Numbered from the stretch's first letter, positions 15,786 through 25,733 are shown. The stretch is DNA of 64,000 bases from Schaalia sp. ORNL0103 (GCF_019429565.1 NZ_JAHXSA010000001.1:992001-1056000); one strand, 5' to 3'. Made by a program: numbers and translations. Notes: generated from the letters alone by a model not told the origin.

Positions 15786-16486
15786 AGACTCCTTCGCCCG
15801 ATGAAGCTCGGCGCACCGTCTACCAGACGGAGATCTTTCCCTCCCGCGCGCCTGGCCCCGGCGACGTGCTGCCCAACGCGGCGCAGGGCCTCGGAGAGCG
15901 TTACCGGTGCGGAGCTGACGTAACCGGCGCCATGGAACTCCAGATGGCCAAAGGAACCGACCCGTACATTCGGTCGACGGCCGACTGGATGCGCTCGCGT
16001 TTCTCGCAGCCAGGGACGATCTGTCCGGCATGGCGCGATGACCGCGACCACGGTGAAGTCCCCGGAACCAACCGCTACTTCCGCGATAAAGACGAGTTCA
16101 TCGAGGCCTTCGACATCGACGGCCTGGACCATATCGGGCACGTCGGGGCGCGCAACCTGACGCCCATCATCAAGGGCCTGATCTTCCCCTCGGAGTTCCG
16201 CTCGGGTCCACCCGCCAACTACAACGAGCTGTACCGCCAGTTCCGCTTCACTGATAACCCGTTGCCCGAGGACGTCGCCATCGAAATCTGCCTGCTCGAC
16301 AAAGACATGGGTTCCCACGGGCAAATCCCGCAGGTGCGCATCATCGAGAAGGTCTTCATCGGCGGCTGGGCGCCCATGACGATCGACGAGCTCATCACGC
16401 AGAACATCATCGAAGGAGTCTCCGAGCATGTTGGAGAAATTGGAAGAATTAATTGGCAAGATCTGTTCGGATACTTCCGTCGCTAA
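15776..16486 (+). CDS. Uncharacterised protein, candidate effector or toxin
   Basis: 236 residues, soluble and mixed in charge, with no signal peptide. The start ATG is inside the end of the preceding gene and has GAGG upstream. A short-range pattern (NYNELYRQFRFT, then LPEDVAIEI, then GQIPQVRI and MTIDELITQN) faintly recalls the end of TNT-type NAD glycohydrolase domains, but the match is too weak to name it. Its last 59 bases overlap the next gene in another frame, an unusually long overlap. Position between a tailed paralogue and a small acidic protein gene would fit a toxin with its neutraliser, which is a hypothesis only. Confidence 0.55.
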   Translation: MQLETPSPDEARRTVYQTEIFPSRAPGPGDVLPNAAQGLGERYRCGADVTGAMELQMAKGTDPYIRSTADWMRSRFSQPGTICPAWRDDRDHGEVPGTNRYFRDKDEFIEAFDIDGLDHIGHVGARNLTPIIKGLIFPSEFRSGPPANYNELYRQFRFTDNPLPEDVAIEICLLDKDMGSHGQIPQVRIIEKVFIGGWAPMTIDELITQNIIEGVSEHVGEIGRINWQDLFGYFRR

Positions 16487-17003
16487 AACCGACTTTCAAG
16501 ACGGATACGGGTACGGGTATTCGTTCTCGAACTACAACACCGATTTCTTCACCGCCTGGGAGATGTCGGGCTACTACCGCTTTAGCTGGTCCGAACGCCA
16601 TCCGAGCAGACGGTTCACCATGGATACACGTAGCGAGACGTTGGCCAGCTACGTGCTGATCACCCAGGTCGGTGCGCTGCGTCGCGCACGGATGCGCCAG
16701 CGCCCCATCGTGATCCCGGGTGAGGCTCCCTCATCGGAACAGTGGACGATCACGGACACGCGGTGGCCGCGGGTCAAGCGATACACGAGCGTCGCCGACC
16801 CGACGATGGTCGTCGAGTCGGTGAATAGCCTCGAGCTGCGTCAGACGCTCTTCGCCACGCAGTTCCCACTGGAGGACTACCTCGAGTCCTTCATGGACCC
16901 GGACGCGAATCCCGTTCTCTCCCCGTATCTTTCCTCTGTCGAGCCGCACCTGGAGCGCCTGCACCATGCGGGTGTGAAGCTGCCGACCGACGACTCATAC
17001 TAG
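16428..17003 (+). CDS. Uncharacterised protein, possibly Imm61-like immunity protein
   Basis: 191 residues starting within the preceding gene, with GAAGGAG nine bases before the ATG. The N-terminal half is rich in aromatic residues (YGYGYSFSNYNTDFF and GYYRFSWSERHPSRRF), then a helix with VLITQVGALRRARM leads to RPIVIP. This strand-rich start plus a helix ending in Arg residues and a Pro recalls the Imm61-type immunity proteins of actinobacteria, from memory of the family and without a search. The 59-base overlap strongly suggests it must be made together with the preceding protein. About 290 bases without a convincing gene follow. Confidence 0.55.
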   Translation: MLEKLEELIGKICSDTSVAKTDFQDGYGYGYSFSNYNTDFFTAWEMSGYYRFSWSERHPSRRFTMDTRSETLASYVLITQVGALRRARMRQRPIVIPGEAPSSEQWTITDTRWPRVKRYTSVADPTMVVESVNSLELRQTLFATQFPLEDYLESFMDPDANPVLSPYLSSVEPHLERLHHAGVKLPTDDSY

Positions 17004-17293
17004 GAATGAGCTGGAGGCTCCTCCTCCATACGCGGCGAGCAACGACGCACGTCAGGAGGGCACACCCCTGAGACGTCCTGGCAATACGCTGCACGCTCAG
17101 CATGTCTAAATGGCTCTGACGTGCTCAAACAAGAGACATCGCGCGCGTTTCAACGTAATCCGGTTGAGATTTCAGGAGCGACAATTTCCGCTCGCGTCGG
17201 ATACCTACGGACTGTCAAGCCTAGATATACTGAGCAAGCAACCGGCCTCGAGCCCCGCTCGCGCCCACTTCCGTCGACAACCAGGAGTCGCCC
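17004..17293. other. Intergenic region upstream of the restriction-modification gene
   Basis: 290 bases without a supported gene. A short open frame at 17110-17316 has no ribosome site and overlaps the next gene, so it is not accepted. The region is mixed in composition (TCAAGCCTAGATATACTGAG near 17216) and presumably holds the promoter of the gene at 17294. No inverted repeats or C-protein-like operators are apparent. Confidence 0.4.
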
Positions 17294-20107
17294 GTGCCCG
17301 CAACGCTCTCGATTAACGCCATCCGCGAAAGGTGCGTGAAGTTCGCTTACGACTGGAGCGATTGTGTGGGGGATGAGAAGCAGGACGGTCACGAGTTCAT
17401 GCGCGAACTCATGAAGTGTTTCGGCATCACCAAGCGCAAAGCGATTTCCTACGAGAGGCGCTCGAACCGCGCATCGACGGGGCGCCAGGGATACATTGAC
17501 GCGCTCATCCCCGGCAAGGCACTCATCGAGATGAAGTCCGCGGGGAAGGACCTCGATAGGGCTGAGGAGCAGGCTCTCGATTACATCCACGACCTCGCTG
17601 ACGTCGAGACTCCACGTCTCCTCATCATCAGCGACTTCCGCCGCATTCGGATCGTCGATCTCGACAGTGAGATAGCAACTGACGGTTCTGGAGATGCCGG
17701 GCGCACGGAGTTTCGACTCGCCCAGCTTCCCGATCACGTCGACGACCTGAAGTTCCTCGCCGGATACGGAATGGTTCAGGTCGGTTCGCGCGAGCAGGAG
17801 GAGGCCTCGATTCGGGCCGCCCGCGTCATGGCCGACCTCTACGAGGCCCTGGACGGGTCGGGTTACAGCGATCACGAGGCCTCCATCTTCCTCATCCGTA
17901 CGCTCTTTTGCCTCTATGGAGACGACGCCGGCCTGTGGGAACGCGACCTGTTCACGGAGTTTCTCGAGACCCGAACTCGCGAGGACGGCAGCGACCTCGG
18001 CGCGCAGCTCGCAGTCCTCTACCAGACGCTGAAAACACCCATGGAGCGTCGTCAGTCGACCCTCGACGAGCTGACCGCGCGTTTCCCGTACGTCAACGGC
18101 GGGATCTTCGAGGAGCAGCTCAACATCCCCAGCTTCTCCTCCACGATGCGTGACGAGCTCATGCGCGCGTGCGCCTTCGACTGGTCGGGCATCAGCCCAG
18201 CAGTCTTCGGTTCCCTCTTCCAGGCCGTCAAGTCCCCCGAGGCACGCCGCGAGCTCGGCGAACACTACACGAGCGAAACAAACATCCTGAAGACCCTTGG
18301 CCCGCTCTTCCTCGACGACCTGCGTGAACGCTTCGCAGAACACACGCACGATCTCGCCAAGCTCAAGGAGCTCCGTCAGGAGCTCAGAGACCTACGGATC
18401 ATGGATCCCGCCTGCGGCTGCGGCAATTTCTTGGTCGTTGCCTATCGAGAGTTGCGCCACCTAGACACGGAGATCCTCAAACGCATCCGCGAACTGGAGC
18501 TCGCCCGCAAGGATAACGACGAGTTCCAGGCCACGATCTTCTTCGATGACCAGGGAGAAAGCGCCGACATCACTGTCCAGCTAGACCACTTCTTCGGCAT
18601 CGAGATCGAGGAATGGCCGGCCCGCATCGCCCAGACGGCCCTGCACCTGGCCCATCATCAGGCGAACCGCGAGATGGAGCGGCTTCTCGGCCAGGCTCCC
18701 TCGATCCTTCCTCTCAAGGCGTCCGCCCACATCACGATCGGCAACGCGCTGCGCACGGAGTGGACGCAGGTGTGTCCGCCCTCCCCGTACGTCAGGATCG
18801 TCGGCAATCCACCCTTCATCGGCCAGTACATGCGATCCGAGGAGCAGACCGATGACCTGCGCTTCGTGTGGGGCGATGGCTACGACGGCTACCTCGACTA
18901 CGTGACCGGATGGTTCATCAAGGCATCCCGCTTCTTCCAATCCGTCCCGAACGGCGGCCGCTTCGCTTTCGTCTCGACGAACTCGATCGCACAAGGAGTG
19001 CCTGTCGTTGCTCTCTTCCGTCCTCTCCTCGAAGGCAGCTGGAGGATCCGTTTCGCGCACCAGACTTTCGCATGGACGTCCGAGGCGCCGGGGGCCGCCG
19101 CCGTCCACTGCGTCATCACAGGCTTCGACCGGGGTGCCCCTCATGAGAAAGCTCCCGCACTGCTCTTTACCTATTCTTCTCCCAAGTCGCAGCCTGCGGT
19201 CGCTCCTGTCGAACATATCAGCCCATATTTGATCGAAGGAGCGAACATTTTTATCGAGGCGCGGACAAGACCTCTTTCCCCTATTCTTCCCGAGGTACGT
19301 TTCGGATCAAAACCGGCGGACGGAGGCAATCTCATCGTTGAAATGGAGGATTATCGAGAATTCCTTGAAGATCCAATCGCGTCCAAGTACTTACGACCTT
19401 TTAGCAATGCTCGCGAGCTACTCCATGGCTTAAATCGCTGGTGTTTGTGGATGGCAGGATCCAATTTTGATTCGAGAGATATCCAACGAAGCCTTCTGCT
19501 AAAGGAACGTGTTAGCGCTTGCAAAGAGTTCAGACTAAATTCGAGGAAGAAGGCAACCAACGAGAGCGCAAAGACTGCTCACCTCTTCCAAGAAAACCAC
19601 CAGCCAACCGTTCCTTTTGTTGCTATCCCGCGCGTCATATCAGAATCACGACATTTCTACACCGTTGCACACCTTGACGAAGAGACAATTGCGAGCGACG
19701 CGCTCTTTACCGCACTCGACCCCGACGGTTTCCTTTTTGCCATCATTAGCTCCTCGATGTTCATTACGTGGCAGCGCGCTGTCGGCGGACACATGAAGTC
19801 GGATCTGCGCTTTTCCAACAAGATCGTGTGGAACACCCTCCCACTGCCCGAAGTATCCGACAAGCTTCGCACCGAAATCATCGCGGCTGGCCAGGGGGTC
19901 CTGGACGCTCGCGCCGAGCAGCCGGGAGCGAGCCTGGCCGACATGTACAACCCGCTGGCGATGGCACCGAGCCTGCTCAAGGCCCACCGCGTCCTCGATC
20001 GCGCGGTCGACCGCGCCTTCGGCGCGAAGAAGCCCTTGGAGACCAACGAGGAACGCCTCGCGCTCCTCTTCAAGCGCTACCAGGAGATGACGGCGACAGA
20101 CAGCTGA
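17294..20107 (+). CDS. MmeI-like type IIL restriction-modification enzyme
   Basis: 937 residues, the length of MmeI-type enzymes. The N-terminus holds a PD-(D/E)XK nuclease core, with D69 (QGYIDALIPG), E79 and K81 (LIEMKSAG). A helical connector follows, then an N6-adenine methyltransferase with SAM motif I DPACGCGNF (about 371-379) and catalytic NPPF (505-508). Residues about 620-830 are the target-recognition part, and the C-terminus is helical. One chain would recognise, methylate and cut DNA a fixed distance away. The start is GTG with AGGAG seven bases upstream. The recognition part (about 19150-19780) is visibly AT-richer than the rest, a sign of exchange of specificity. No separate restriction or specificity subunit is adjacent. 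Confidence 0.88.
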   Translation: MPATLSINAIRERCVKFAYDWSDCVGDEKQDGHEFMRELMKCFGITKRKAISYERRSNRASTGRQGYIDALIPGKALIEMKSAGKDLDRAEEQALDYIHDLADVETPRLLIISDFRRIRIVDLDSEIATDGSGDAGRTEFRLAQLPDHVDDLKFLAGYGMVQVGSREQEEASIRAARVMADLYEALDGSGYSDHEASIFLIRTLFCLYGDDAGLWERDLFTEFLETRTREDGSDLGAQLAVLYQTLKTPMERRQSTLDELTARFPYVNGGIFEEQLNIPSFSSTMRDELMRACAFDWSGISPAVFGSLFQAVKSPEARRELGEHYTSETNILKTLGPLFLDDLRERFAEHTHDLAKLKELRQELRDLRIMDPACGCGNFLVVAYRELRHLDTEILKRIRELELARKDNDEFQATIFFDDQGESADITVQLDHFFGIEIEEWPARIAQTALHLAHHQANREMERLLGQAPSILPLKASAHITIGNALRTEWTQVCPPSPYVRIVGNPPFIGQYMRSEEQTDDLRFVWGDGYDGYLDYVTGWFIKASRFFQSVPNGGRFAFVSTNSIAQGVPVVALFRPLLEGSWRIRFAHQTFAWTSEAPGAAAVHCVITGFDRGAPHEKAPALLFTYSSPKSQPAVAPVEHISPYLIEGANIFIEARTRPLSPILPEVRFGSKPADGGNLIVEMEDYREFLEDPIASKYLRPFSNARELLHGLNRWCLWMAGSNFDSRDIQRSLLLKERVSACKEFRLNSRKKATNESAKTAHLFQENHQPTVPFVAIPRVISESRHFYTVAHLDEETIASDALFTALDPDGFLFAIISSSMFITWQRAVGGHMKSDLRFSNKIVWNTLPLPEVSDKLRTEIIAAGQGVLDARAEQPGASLADMYNPLAMAPSLLKAHRVLDRAVDRAFGAKKPLETNEERLALLFKRYQEMTATDS

Positions 20108-20145
20108 TCGCACGTTTTCAACCGAGGTACCTGCGGACAGAGAAA

Positions 20146-20177
20146 CGGGCGGGCCGCGCTTTCGCGCAGCCCGCCCG
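20146..20177. terminator. Bidirectional terminator between the R-M gene and ileS
   Basis: CGGGCGGGC at 20146-20154 pairs with GCCCGCCCG at 20169-20177 around a short loop. The two flanking genes converge, and the minus-strand copy is followed by TTTCTC. Confidence 0.75.
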
Positions 20178-20192
20178 CCTCAGTAACAGCAC

Positions 20193-23100
20193 TCAGTGCT
20201 TGGCGACGCTCACTGCGAGCTTGTCGCCGGCCTCGACTTCAAGCGACAGAGCGAGGGTCTCGGCGGCGATCATGTCGCGCCAGGTCTCCACGTCGGCCAC
20301 GTGATCGGAGGGCACCGTCAGCGACAGGTCGATGCGGTCCGCGATGTGCAGGCCGGCATTCTTACGCTCGTCCTGAACGGCGCGCACGACGTCGCGGGCG
20401 TAGCCCTCGGCCTCGAGCTCGGGAGTCAGCTCCGTATCGAGCACGACGAAGGTGCCCGACGCCAGAACGTCCGCGACCTGGCCCTCGGCGGCGTCCACGG
20501 AGGTGGACACGGAGAACATGTCGCCCGTGAGCACCAGCGGCGCCCCATCCAGCTCGACGGAGGCGAAACGGCACTCGCCGTCCACGACCTCCCACTCACC
20601 GGACTTCTGAGCCTTGAACAGCTGGCTCGTCAGCTTACGCACGGCCGGATCGAAGGCGCGCGGGTTCAGCGCCAGCTCGGTGCGGACGCTCAAGCCAGAG
20701 TCCTCAGGCGCAGAGAACACCACGGACTTCACGTTCACCTCGGAGGCGATCAGGTCCGCGAAGGGCTCCAGCGCAGCGAAGTTCTCCGACACGACCAGCA
20801 GGGAGGCCAGCGGCTGGCGCACGCGCAGCTGATGCGTCTTGCGCAGCGCGTGGGCTGCCGACACGATCGAACGAACCTCATCCATGGCGGCGACCAGCTC
20901 GGGGGCGTCCACGGCCTCGTCAATGACAGGGAAGTCAACGAGGTGCACAGACTCGCCGCCCGTCAGGCCGCGCCAGATCTCCTCGCTCAGCAGCGGCAGC
21001 AGGGGCGCCGCCAGCTCCATGAGCGTCACGAGAGCCGTGTACAGCGTGTCGAACGCGGCGCCATCCTCGTCCCAGAAGCGCTGACGCTGGGTACGCACGT
21101 ACCAGTTCGTCAGAACATCCAGGTAGTCGCGGATCGCCTCGCACGCGCCGGCAACGTCGTAGCCGTCGAGCGCGCCACGCACATCCTCGGCGAGGGTACG
21201 GGTGTGGGCCAGCAGGTAGCGGTCCATCTGCGCCAGCGCGGCCACGGCCTCGGGCGAGGACAGATCGATACGCTTCGCCTCGTAGCCCTCGCCCTTGTTG
21301 CAGGCGCCCGCGTACAGCGTGAAGAAGTAGTACGTGTTCCAGATGGGCAGCAGCACCTGACGAACGGTGTCGCGGATCGACTCCTCCTTGACGATCAGGT
21401 TACCGCCGCGCACGACCGGGCTCGACATGAGGAACCAACGCATGGCGTCGGAGCCGTACTTGTTGAACACCTCGGCCACGTCCGGGTAGTTACGCAGCGA
21501 CTTACTCATCTTCAGGCCGTCGTCACCCAGGACGATGCCGTGGGAGACGCAGGAGCGGAACGCGGGGCGATCGAAGAGCGCGGTCGCCAGGACGTGCAGC
21601 GTGTAGAACCAGCCACGCGTCTGACCGATGTACTCGACGATGAAGTCGCCCGGGTAGTGGTTCTCGAACCACTCCTGGTTCTCGAAGGGGTAGTGCACCT
21701 GCGCGAAGGGCATCGAGCCGGACTCGAACCAGCAGTCGAACACGTCGGAGATACGACGCATCGTCGACTTGCCCGTCGGGTCGTCCGGGTTCGGGCGCGT
21801 GAGCTGATCAATGAAGGGACGGTGGAAGTCCGTGACCTTCACGCCGAAGTCGGCCTCGAGCTCAGCGATGGAGCCATAGACGTCGGTGCGCGGGTAGGCC
21901 GGATCGTCCGAGACCCACACGGGGATCGGCGCACCCCAGAAGCGGTTACGCGAAATCGACCAGTCGCGGGCGCCCTCCAGCCACTTGCCGAAGATGCCGT
22001 CCTTGGTGTGCGCGGGGGTCCAGGTGATCTCCTGGTTGAGCTCCACCATGCGGTCGCGGATCTCGGTCACGCGGACGAACCACGAGGACACAGCCTTGTA
22101 CATGAGGGGCTTGCGGCAGCGCCAGCAGTGCGGGTAGGAGTGCACGTAGGACTTCTCGCGCACCAGCACGGCGCGGATCTCGGGGGCGCGGCGCGCGATC
22201 GGGCCACCCTGCTCGCGCAGGTCGGCGACCACGTAGCGGTTCGCGTCGAAGATCTGCATGCCCTCGTAGTCGCTCACCTCGGAGGTGAAGACGCCACCCT
22301 CGTCGACGGGCAGGACCACGCCGATGCCGTACTCCATGCACGTCCACATGTCGTCCTCACCGAAGGCGGGGGCCTGGTGGACGAGGCCGGTGCCGTCCGT
22401 GGTCGTCACGTAGTCGGCGGCGATGATCGACCAGCCGTTGGGGCCGGGGGCGCCACCCTCAGCGCGGCGCTCGGGGGTGTCGAAGTAGTCGTAGATCGGG
22501 TGGTAGTGGGTGCCCACCAGCTCCGAGCCCTTGTAGGTGGTCACGACGGTGGGTTCCTCGCCCAACTCCTTGGCGTAGGCGCTCACCAGGTCGGTGGCGA
22601 TGAGGACGCGCTCGCCCGCGAGGACACCCTCGTGGTCGGCAGCCACCTCAACGAGGGAGTATTCGATCTCCGGGCCCACGGCGACGGCCGAGTTCGAGGG
22701 CAGGGTCCAGGGCGTGGTCGTCCAGATGAGGGCCAGCTCGGGGCGCGCCGAGTCCTCGCGCAGCTTCTGTTCGAGACGCAGGCCCACCGTCACCGTGTTG
22801 TCGGTGCGGTCCTGGTACACGTCGTCGTCCATCTTGAGCTCATGGTTGCTCAGGGGCGTGCGGTCGTTCCAGCAGTAGGGCAGGACGCGGTGGCCCTGGT
22901 AGGCCAGGCCCTTGTCGTAGAGCTGCTTGAATGCCCAGATCACGGACTCGGTGTAGGGCATGTCGAGCGTCTTGTAGTCGTGTTCGAAGTCCACCCAGCG
23001 GGCCTGGCGGGTGACGTACTCTTCCCATTCCTTCGTGTAGCGCAGGACGGAGGAGCGGCAGGCTGCGTTGAACGCCTCGATGCCGATGCCACCTTCGCGG

Positions 23101-23468
23101 GTGATCTCGGTGACGTCCTCGATGCCGAGCTGGCGCTGGGCCTCGAGCTCGGCGGGCAGGCCGTGCGTGTCCCAGCCGAAGCGGCGCTCGACGCGGTGGC
23201 CCTTCATGGTCTGGTAGCGGCCCACAACGTCCTTGACGTAGCCGGTCAGCAGGTGACCGTAGTGGGGCAGGCCATTGGCGAAAGGCGGGCCATCGTAGAA
23301 CACGAACTCGTTGGAGCCATTCTCGCCGGCATCGCGCATCTCAATGGACTTGCGGAAGGTGTCGTTGCTGGCCCAGAACGCCAGGGTGCCCTCTTCCATC
23401 GTGGGGAAGGAAGGGCTGGGGTCCACCTCTTCTTGCCGGTGGCGGGGGTAGAAGCCGTGCTTCGTCAT
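20193..23468 (-). CDS. ileS: Isoleucyl-tRNA synthetase
   Basis: 1,091 residues from ATG at 23468 ([14 protein letters not shown]), chosen because the upstream part of the longer open frame is the T-box leader. Class I signatures are clear: [12 protein letters not shown] (HIGH motif) near the start and [10 protein letters not shown] (KMSKS) after the middle, with the editing domain between and the anticodon-binding domain at the end. The length and sequence type match the long eukaryote-like IleS form that many actinobacteria use. It charges tRNA-Ile with isoleucine and edits valine. Expression is controlled by the T-box directly upstream, which masks its ribosome site. Confidence 0.97.
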   Translation of the reverse strand: MTKHGFYPRHRQEEVDPSPSFPTMEEGTLAFWASNDTFRKSIEMRDAGENGSNEFVFYDGPPFANGLPHYGHLLTGYVKDVVGRYQTMKGHRVERRFGWDTHGLPAELEAQRQLGIEDVTEITREGGIGIEAFNAACRSSVLRYTKEWEEYVTRQARWVDFEHDYKTLDMPYTESVIWAFKQLYDKGLAYQGHRVLPYCWNDRTPLSNHELKMDDDVYQDRTDNTVTVGLRLEQKLREDSARPELALIWTTTPWTLPSNSAVAVGPEIEYSLVEVAADHEGVLAGERVLIATDLVSAYAKELGEEPTVVTTYKGSELVGTHYHPIYDYFDTPERRAEGGAPGPNGWSIIAADYVTTTDGTGLVHQAPAFGEDDMWTCMEYGIGVVLPVDEGGVFTSEVSDYEGMQIFDANRYVVADLREQGGPIARRAPEIRAVLVREKSYVHSYPHCWRCRKPLMYKAVSSWFVRVTEIRDRMVELNQEITWTPAHTKDGIFGKWLEGARDWSISRNRFWGAPIPVWVSDDPAYPRTDVYGSIAELEADFGVKVTDFHRPFIDQLTRPNPDDPTGKSTMRRISDVFDCWFESGSMPFAQVHYPFENQEWFENHYPGDFIVEYIGQTRGWFYTLHVLATALFDRPAFRSCVSHGIVLGDDGLKMSKSLRNYPDVAEVFNKYGSDAMRWFLMSSPVVRGGNLIVKEESIRDTVRQVLLPIWNTYYFFTLYAGACNKGEGYEAKRIDLSSPEAVAALAQMDRYLLAHTRTLAEDVRGALDGYDVAGACEAIRDYLDVLTNWYVRTQRQRFWDEDGAAFDTLYTALVTLMELAAPLLPLLSEEIWRGLTGGESVHLVDFPVIDEAVDAPELVAAMDEVRSIVSAAHALRKTHQLRVRQPLASLLVVSENFAALEPFADLIASEVNVKSVVFSAPEDSGLSVRTELALNPRAFDPAVRKLTSQLFKAQKSGEWEVVDGECRFASVELDGAPLVLTGDMFSVSTSVDAAEGQVADVLASGTFVVLDTELTPELEAEGYARDVVRAVQDERKNAGLHIADRIDLSLTVPSDHVADVETWRDMIAAETLALSLEVEAGDKLAVSVAKH

Positions 23469-23472
23469 GAGT

Positions 23473-23700
23473 GTCCTCGTCTCGCGCCTATACAGGGACG
23501 AGGACCGGCGTCGCCGGCACCCGCGGTACCACCCCGCTTGCCGCTCCCTCATGGGGTGCGGCCGCTTCGTTGGGGCTGTGTCGGGCCCTCCCGTCCGGTT
23601 CTACTGGAGGGGACGAGGCCGTGGCCGGCTTTCGCGTTCCTCTTTCTTCCGGATGCTCCCCGGTGATACCCCGCGTAAGCGGGCCGGATCGTAGCGAAAA
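23473..23700 (-). promoter_or_regulatory. Translational T-box riboswitch for ileS (isoleucine)
   Basis: On the minus strand the conserved T-box bulge TGGTACCGCG lies at 23531-23522. A compact stem I is formed at about 23687-23650 and presents GGTATCACC, whose ATC at 23667-23665 is an isoleucine specifier codon. Downstream, GTCCTCGTC (23505-23497) pairs perfectly with GACGAGGAC (23481-23473), which carries the ribosome-binding GAGGA a few bases before the ileS ATG. Uncharged tRNA-Ile would favour the antisequestor and free the ribosome site. No T-run follows, so control is by translation. The layout is the known ultrashort stem I type of actinobacteria. Confidence 0.93.
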
Positions 23701-23862
23701 ACCAGTGTAGCGAAGAAACTCCCTCGCGCCCACTGGGCGGAGCGTCTGTCTGCACACAGCGCGCTCGCAAGCGCTTGTCCTCACGCGCGTAGACAACGAT
23801 CTGGTGGGCCGTGGTCGGCGAGTGAACGGAGAGGCGCGGGACTCCTGTCCTAGAGTTGTGGG

Positions 23863-24873
23863 GTGAGTGTAGTGGAGACGAAAAGCCCCGCGCGCCCCTG
23901 GGGCGTGCTTGTCGGCGCGCTTGTGTTGGTGGCCCTGGTTGCCGTGTGGGCCACGCAGGGAACCCTGGCCGGATCGGGCCTGCCCATTGGTCGCGCGGCG
24001 ACGATCGCCGTGGGCATGACCCTACAGGCGATTCCTTTCCTACTCTTGGGCGTGTTCGTCGCAGAACTCATCGAGGCTTTCATCTCCCCCGCCCTGATCG
24101 CGCGCGTGTTTCCGACGAACCCGGTGGCGTCCGTGTTGACCGCTCTCGTCGCTGCTTTTCTTCTTCCCGTGTGCGATTGCTCGGCGGTGCCGATCTTCCG
24201 TTCACTGCTGCGCAAGGGCGTGCCTCTGTCGGCGGCGACCACTCTCATGCTGGCATCCCCCGCGATCAATCCCCTGGTGATTGCGTCGACGTATTACGCG
24301 TTCGGCTCGTGGGCGATTGTGGGTGCGCGTATCGGCCTGAGCATCGTCGTCGCTGTGTCCGTGGGCCTGTCGATGTTGGTTTCTCCTCCGAGCGCCCTGC
24401 GGGAGGATGCTCACGTCCACCACGGGGACTCGTGCGGATGCGACGGCGGCTGCGAGACGCCGGACCGCTCGTTCTCTGGCGTCCTTGGCGCGACCGGTCA
24501 TTCCTTCGGGCGGATCCTGCCCTACCTGCTGGGCGGTGTGGCCGCCTCAACAGCGGCGCAGGTGTTCTGGCCGGTGTCTTCCCTGCTCGCGGGCCTGCCC
24601 GCGCCCGGTGCGCTGGCACTCATGATGGCGGCGGGCTTCGCCCTGTCGCTATGTTCCTCGTCCGACGCGGTGATCGCGCGTTCGCTGGCCTCCCTCGCGC
24701 CGCAGGGCGCGCTCATGGGGTTCATGGTCTACGGCCCGATGATGGACGTGAAGAACGTGGCGCTGCTGTCCTCGCAGTTCCGCGGCGCGTTCGTGCTTCG
24801 CCTGTTTGCGACCGTCACGGGCATCGCCGCCGCCGTCATTGGTGGCGCCTGGTGGATGGGGGTCCTCGCGTGA
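23863..24873 (+). CDS. YraQ/UPF0718-type permease
   Basis: 336 residues with about eight membrane helices. Two internal halves share a pattern: LLPVCDCSAVPIFRSLL with LMLASPAINPLVI in the first, and ALSLCSSSDAVIARSL with PMMDVKNVALLS in the second. This repeat with paired Cys residues is typical of the permease family that includes ArsP-like exporters. The loop between halves carries HVHHGDSCGCDGGC, a likely metal-binding segment. The start codon at 23863 is GTG or near, with no strong ribosome site visible. The stop overlaps the next gene (GTGA). The transported substrate is unknown; metals or metalloids are a reasonable guess. Confidence 0.8.
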   Translation: MSVVETKSPARPWGVLVGALVLVALVAVWATQGTLAGSGLPIGRAATIAVGMTLQAIPFLLLGVFVAELIEAFISPALIARVFPTNPVASVLTALVAAFLLPVCDCSAVPIFRSLLRKGVPLSAATTLMLASPAINPLVIASTYYAFGSWAIVGARIGLSIVVAVSVGLSMLVSPPSALREDAHVHHGDSCGCDGGCETPDRSFSGVLGATGHSFGRILPYLLGGVAASTAAQVFWPVSSLLAGLPAPGALALMMAAGFALSLCSSSDAVIARSLASLAPQGALMGFMVYGPMMDVKNVALLSSQFRGAFVLRLFATVTGIAAAVIGGAWWMGVLA

Positions 24874-25733
24874 AGCTCATCGACCGCATCGGCCCCGCCC
24901 TCGAGTCACTCTCCCTCGCATCCCTCGGCGGCGTACTCCTATGGCTCGCCATGTCTGGCCGCTACGCATCCTTCGTGCCCCCGTCGGCGCGCTTGAGCAT
25001 CATCGCGTCCAGCATCGGCTTGTTCGCCTGCGCGCTCGCACTCTCCGCGCGCATCGACGCCGGCGAACACACGAGCGCGGACACGGCAGCCTCCTACCGG
25101 GCCACGACGCGCAGCCTCGTCGCCCTCCTGGCTGCCGCCCTGCTCATCCTCCCCTTCCGCGTCTCCCCCTCCGAGCTGGCCGCGGGCGCGATTGGCGCAC
25201 GCCCCACCTCTGGCGGATCCACCATCGACGCGGACACCGACGATTCGACCGAGGACACCCCCGGGGCATCTAACGACGCAGCGAACGGGGGCACCAACCC
25301 AGCCACCGGCAGTGGCAGCCAGAACGGCGGCGCGGGGCAGGCCTCGTCGAGCGGGAAGCTGGAGCTCACGACCGACAACTTCTACTCCCAGGTGGAGGAG
25401 ATGATCGCCAACGGACGCGCGCACGACGGTCAGCGCGTTGAACTCACTGGCTTCGTCCTCAGTTCCGAGGCCGCGAGCGCTCAGGCGTCGATTCCGCGTG
25501 TGACGGATGAGGAGAGCTTTGCGGTGGCGCGTATGGCGATTTGGTGTTGTGCGGCGGATGCGTATCCGGTTGGTTTTGCGGTGCGGTGGGCTGGGCCTGC
25601 TCCTGCGGCGGATAGCTGGGTGCATGTGAGCGGTACGTTGCGTGTGCGCGGTGGGAAGGCGCTGGTTATTGAGGCTGATTCGGTGACGCCGGCACAGACG
25701 CCGAATCCGGAGTTCGTGGTTCAGACGCGCTAA
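24870..25733 (+). CDS. TIGR03943-family partner of the permease
   Basis: 287 residues starting at GTG inside the permease stop. Two or three membrane helices lie in residues 15-120, followed by a Ser/Thr/Asn/Gly-rich exported linker (about 125-170) and a C-terminal domain with RMAIWCCAADAYPVGF, the Cys-Cys-Ala-Ala-Asp-Ala hallmark of the family that always accompanies YraQ-type permeases. The domain probably binds a metal or ligand outside the membrane. From about 25500 codon use changes abruptly from C-ending to G/T-ending codons while the frame stays open, so the C-terminal domain may have been exchanged. Confidence 0.8.
   Translation: MKLIDRIGPALESLSLASLGGVLLWLAMSGRYASFVPPSARLSIIASSIGLFACALALSARIDAGEHTSADTAASYRATTRSLVALLAAALLILPFRVSPSELAAGAIGARPTSGGSTIDADTDDSTEDTPGASNDAANGGTNPATGSGSQNGGAGQASSSGKLELTTDNFYSQVEEMIANGRAHDGQRVELTGFVLSSEAASAQASIPRVTDEESFAVARMAIWCCAADAYPVGFAVRWAGPAPAADSWVHVSGTLRVRGGKALVIEADSVTPAQTPNPEFVVQTR

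Noticed and set aside
15776-16486. Firm naming as a TNT-type NAD glycohydrolase toxin
   Set aside because: Only a loose pattern near the C-terminus is seen; the usual glycine-rich and Gln-containing motifs cannot be placed with confidence.
17110-17316. Small gene before the restriction-modification gene
   Set aside because: It has no ribosome site, overlaps the well-supported GTG start at 17294, and its product has no pattern.
20196-23666. Very long plus-strand open frame opposite ileS
   Set aside because: It mirrors the ileS gene on the other strand; the long openness comes from GC-rich codon structure. It has no domain sense and no ribosome site.
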